Assembly (NCBI RefSeq): GCF_018069895.1
Contig: NZ_JAGQDH010000019.1
Span: 1 to 55,031, forward strand
Reading direction: 5' to 3'
Length of the DNA stretch: 55,031 bases
From: Roseovarius autotrophicus
GTDB lineage: Bacteria > Pseudomonadota > Alphaproteobacteria > Rhodobacterales > Rhodobacteraceae
Shown here: piece after piece, positions 52,141-55,031 of the stretch
How the letters are laid out: each line of letters begins with the position of its first letter
Numbering within the stretch: position 1 is the first letter of the stretch
The notes under the pieces: model-generated
What the model saw: only the letters and a program-made list of their open reading frames with translations
Database searches by the model: none
Told to the model about the DNA's origin: nothing
Position numbers and translations under genes: made by a program

Positions 52141-54904
52141 ATGAAGGATTTCATCATTCCCACTGAGCGCGACATGGGCACGCCCGCCAAAGTAGGCGCG
52201 CCGGTGACGCTGGAGATCGACGGCGTGGCCGTGACCGTGCCCGAGGGCACATCGGTGCTGCGTGCGGCGGCCGAGGCGGGGATTCCCATTCCCAAGCTTT
52301 GCGCGTCGGACAATCTGGAGGCGTTCGGCTCTTGCCGCCTTTGCGTGGTGGAAATCGAGGGGCGGCGCGGCACGCCCGCGTCCTGCACCACGCCTGTCAC
52401 CCCCGGCATGGTGGTGCATACCGGATCGGCCAAGGTGCGCAAGATCCGCCGCGGCGTGATGGAGCTTTACATTTCTGACCACCCGCTTGATTGCCTGACC
52501 TGTTCAGCCAATGGCGATTGCGAGTTGCAGGATATGGCGGGCGCCGTCGGCCTGCGCGATGTGCGCTACGAGGCGCCAAACAATGGCGGCATGGTCAACC
52601 ATTTCGCGCCCCGCACCACCAGCGGCGAGGCCAACCCGGAATGGTTGCCGAAAGACGACAGCAATCCCTATTTCAGCTATGACCCCAGCAAATGCATCGT
52701 CTGCAACCGCTGTGTGCGCGCCTGCGAAGAGGTGCAGGGCACATTCGCGCTGACGATTGCGGGGCGTGGCTTTGACAGCCGGGTCAAGGCGGGCGGCGCG
52801 GGTGACGATTTCCTTGCCTCGGATTGCGTCAGCTGCGGTGCCTGCGTGCAGGCCTGCCCGACAGCGGCCTTGCAGGAGAAATCCATCATCGAGATAGGCA
52901 CGCCCGACCGCGCGGTGATCACCACCTGCGCCTATTGCGGCGTGGGCTGTTCGTTCAGGGCAGAGATGAACGGCGACACATTGGTGCGCATGGTGCCCTA
53001 CAAACACGGCAAGGCCAATCGCGGGCATAGCTGCGTCAAGGGCCGGTTCGCCTATGGCTATGCCCATCACAAGGACCGCATCCTGAAGCCGATGACCCGC
53101 GAGCGGATCAGCGATCCGTGGCGCGAGGTCTCTTGGGATGAGGCCTTGAGTTTTGCCGCCACCCGGATGCGCAGCCTTCAGGCGCAATATGGCAGGAAAT
53201 CCATCGGCGTGATCACGTCCTCGCGCTGCACCAACGAAGAGACCTATCTGGTGCAGAAACTGGCGCGCGCGGTCTTTGGCAACAACAACACCGATACCTG
53301 CGCACGCGTCTGTCATTCGCCCACGGGCTACGGGCTGGGCCAGACCTTTGGCACTTCGGCGGGCACGCAGGATTTCGACAGCGTGGAGCAGACCGATGTG
53401 GTCATCGTCATTGGCGCCAATCCCACCGATGGCCACCCGGTCTTTGCCTCGCGGCTGAAAAAGCGGTTGCGCGCGGGCGCGAAGCTGATCGTGGTCGATC
53501 CGCGCCGGATCGATCTGGTGAAATCGCCGCATATTGCGGCGGCGCATCACCTGCCGCTGCGTCCCGGCACGAATGTCGCCGTGGTCAGCGCGCTGGCGCA
53601 TGTGATCGTGACCGAGGGGTTGATGGATGAGGCGTTCATCCGAGCCCGCTGTGATTGGGACGAGTTCCAGCATTACGCCGAGTTCATCAGCAACCCGCGC
53701 CATTCGCCAGAGGCGACGGCGCTGCTGACCGGGGTCGATCCGGTCGAGTTGCGCGCGGCGGCCCGCCTCTTTGCCACGAGCGGCAATGGCGCGATCTATT
53801 ACGGGCTTGGCGTGACCGAACATTCCCAAGGCTCGACCACCGTCATGGGCATCGCCAACCTTGCCATGCTGACCGGCAATATCGGGCGACCCGGTGTGGG
53901 GGTGAACCCGTTGCGCGGTCAGAACAACGTGCAGGGGGCCTGCGACATGGGCTCGTTCCCGCATGAACTGCCCGGCTATCGCCACATCAAAGGGCCGGAG
54001 GTGCGGGCGATCTTCGAAGAGGCGTGGGGCGTCCAGATCGACGCGGAGCCGGGCTTGCGCATCCCCAACATGCTTGACGCCGCCGTCGATGGCACCTTCA
54101 AGGGACTCTATTGTCAGGGTGAGGACATCCTGTAATCGGACCCTGATACCAAACATGTGGCGGCGGGTCTGGCGGCGATGGACTGCGTCATCGTGCATGA
54201 TCTCTTTCTCAACGAAACTGCCAATTACGCGCATGTCTTCCTGCCCGGATCGACCTTTCTGGAAAAGGACGGGACGTTCACCAATGCCGAGCGGCGCATC
54301 AACCGCGTGCGCAAGGTGATCCCGCCGCTCAACGGCTATGCCGATTGGGAGATTACCCAGATGCTGGCCAATGCCATGGGCGCGGGCTGGAGCTATGCCC
54401 ATCCGGCCCGGATCATGGAGGAGATCGCTGCCACAACGCCCAGCTTTGCCGGGGTGGATTATGCCCTGCTGGAGGAGAAAGGCAGCGTGCAATGGCCCTG
54501 CAACGAGACGAACCCTGAGGGCACGCCGCTCATGCATGTGGACGGGTTCATGCGCGGCAAGGGGCGGTTCATCGTCACCGAATATGTGGCGACCGATGAG
54601 AAAACCGGCCCGCGTTTCCCGCTGCTGCTGACCACCGGGCGGATTCTGAGCCAGTATAACGTGGGCGCGCAGACCCGGCGCACCGCCAATGTGGTTTGGC
54701 ACGAGGAGGATGTGCTGGAAATCCATCCGCATGACGCCGAGGTGCGCGGGGTGAAAGAGGGCGATTGGGTGCGGCTGGCCAGCCGCGCGGGCGAGACCAC
54801 GCTGCGCGCCAGGCTGACCGATCGCGTCAGCCCCGGCGTGGTCTATACCACCTTCCACCACCCCGACACGCAGGCCAATGTGATCACCACCGACTATTCC
54901 GACT
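52141..54904 (+). pseudogene. fdsA: NAD-dependent formate dehydrogenase, catalytic alpha subunit (FdsA), disrupted
   Basis: FdsA oxidises formate at a molybdenum cofactor. The start ATG 52141 has GAGGAG. The [2Fe-2S] domain, [4Fe-4S] cysteines (CIVCNRCVRACEEVQG, DCVSCGACVQACPTAAL, CAYCGVGCSFRAEMNG) and the catalytic Cys region NTDTCARVCHSPTGYG are intact. The frame stops at TAA (54133-54135) right after LYCQGEDIL, where homologues read ILQSDPDT; CAA-to-TAA would be one base change. The same frame then resumes (SDPDTKHVAAGLAAM...) to 54904, where an IS66-type element begins, removing the C-terminal end (normally about 35-40 more residues). Two independent lesions; probably non-functional unless the TAA is a sequence error. 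Confidence 0.85.
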
Positions 54905-55031
54905 GTAAGCGTTAGCTGGACATCACGTGCAGCTTAGCTTGACGTCTTGAAGTTCCACGGCAGCAGGTCGTCGATGCCGCTTTGCGGATGGCCATTGGCG
55001 ATCGCTGTCAGTGTTGCGTTGAGATAGGCGA
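54905..55031 (-). mobile_element. IS66-family insertion sequence, right part (left edge at 54905)
   Basis: GTAAGCG at 54905-54911 is the terminal sequence of IS66-type inverted repeats. An 8-base target duplication would be TTCCGACT (54897-54904), but the other end is outside the window. Reading inward on the minus strand gives the end of the transposase gene. It truncates fdsA. Confidence 0.85.
54934..55031 (-). CDS. tnpC: IS66-family transposase (TnpC), C-terminal end, partial
   Basis: Minus-strand frame from the window edge to TAA at 54934-54936 reads AYLNATLTAIANGHPQSGID followed by DLLPWNFKTSS. This 'IDDLLPWN' ending is the characteristic C-terminus of IS66 transposases. Only 31 codons are visible; intactness upstream is unknown. 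Too short to be found by length-based gene calling. Confidence 0.85.
   Translation of the reverse strand, partial: AYLNATLTAIANGHPQSGIDDLLPWNFKTSS

Noticed and set aside
52504..54861. A 785-codon open frame on the minus strand opposite fdsA
   Set aside because: It is the mirror of a GC-rich coding strand; the plus strand has all formate dehydrogenase motifs. Similar long minus- or plus-strand mirrors occur at 13899-15215, 17023-18636, 27831-29348 and 31472-33451 and were left out for the same reason.

Overview
The window is GC-rich, with densely packed operons. It reads as an alphaproteobacterial chromosome, most likely Rhodobacterales (roseobacter group). The evidence is a CcrM-type GANTC methylase, a DHPS-type sulfonate operon next to rpsA, an ectABC-ask operon, an FdsGBA formate dehydrogenase with its own LysR regulator, and a GC-rich 'CCCCCGG-TATTT' intergenic repeat of a kind I associate with this order. 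The ectoine genes and the sulfonate catabolism point to a marine or saline habitat. No tRNA, rRNA or CRISPR was seen.

Layout. (1) 1-3961: 3' part of smc, rnhB overlapping it, and ccrM with three GANTC sites in its upstream region. (2) 4028-4392: eroded transposase fragments (IS4-type and Tn3-type). (3) 4415-20232, all on the minus strand and read right to left: a SulP anion transporter, a NuoM-like protein, a very long DabA-like (DUF2309) protein, a NuoL-like protein, two more NuoM-like proteins and an MrpD/NuoN-like protein, then an OmpR-type response regulator and a histidine kinase. I read this as an inorganic-carbon uptake system: a DabA zinc centre coupled to five complex-I-type proton-channel subunits, plus a bicarbonate-type SulP and possibly its own regulators. 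It is the most unusual locus here. (4) 20424-23780: arsenic genes (arsR-arsC fusion, arsenate-type GAPDH, arsJ). arsJ has lost its 3' end to an insertion-sequence remnant. (5) 23777-31310: LacI regulator, small membrane protein, TRAP transporter and HpsN/HpsO/HpsP, for uptake of 2,3-dihydroxypropane-1-sulfonate (DHPS) and its oxidation to sulfolactate. (6) 31342-36664: rpsA with a structured leader, an FkbM methyltransferase, a small secreted protein, ahcY and a DUF2853 gene. (7) 36671-41161: MarR regulator (EctR-like) divergent from ectA-ectB-ectC-ask, for ectoine synthesis. (8) 41168-47408: Hsp20, two tandem trypsin-like proteases, and glcDEF (glycolate oxidase) with a near-perfect operator upstream. 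(9) 47486-49011: three small membrane or secreted proteins. (10) 49053-55031: LysR regulator and fdsG-fdsB-fdsA. fdsA carries an in-frame TAA and is then cut by an IS66-family element that runs off the window.

Together the genes describe a heterotroph or mixotroph that can take up inorganic carbon, use glycolate, formate and C3 sulfonates, and withstand salt and arsenate. At least two of these modules (arsJ and fdsA) look broken by mobile elements. Start sites were moved from the longest open frame wherever a Shine-Dalgarno sequence, a stop/start overlap or family length favoured an internal start.
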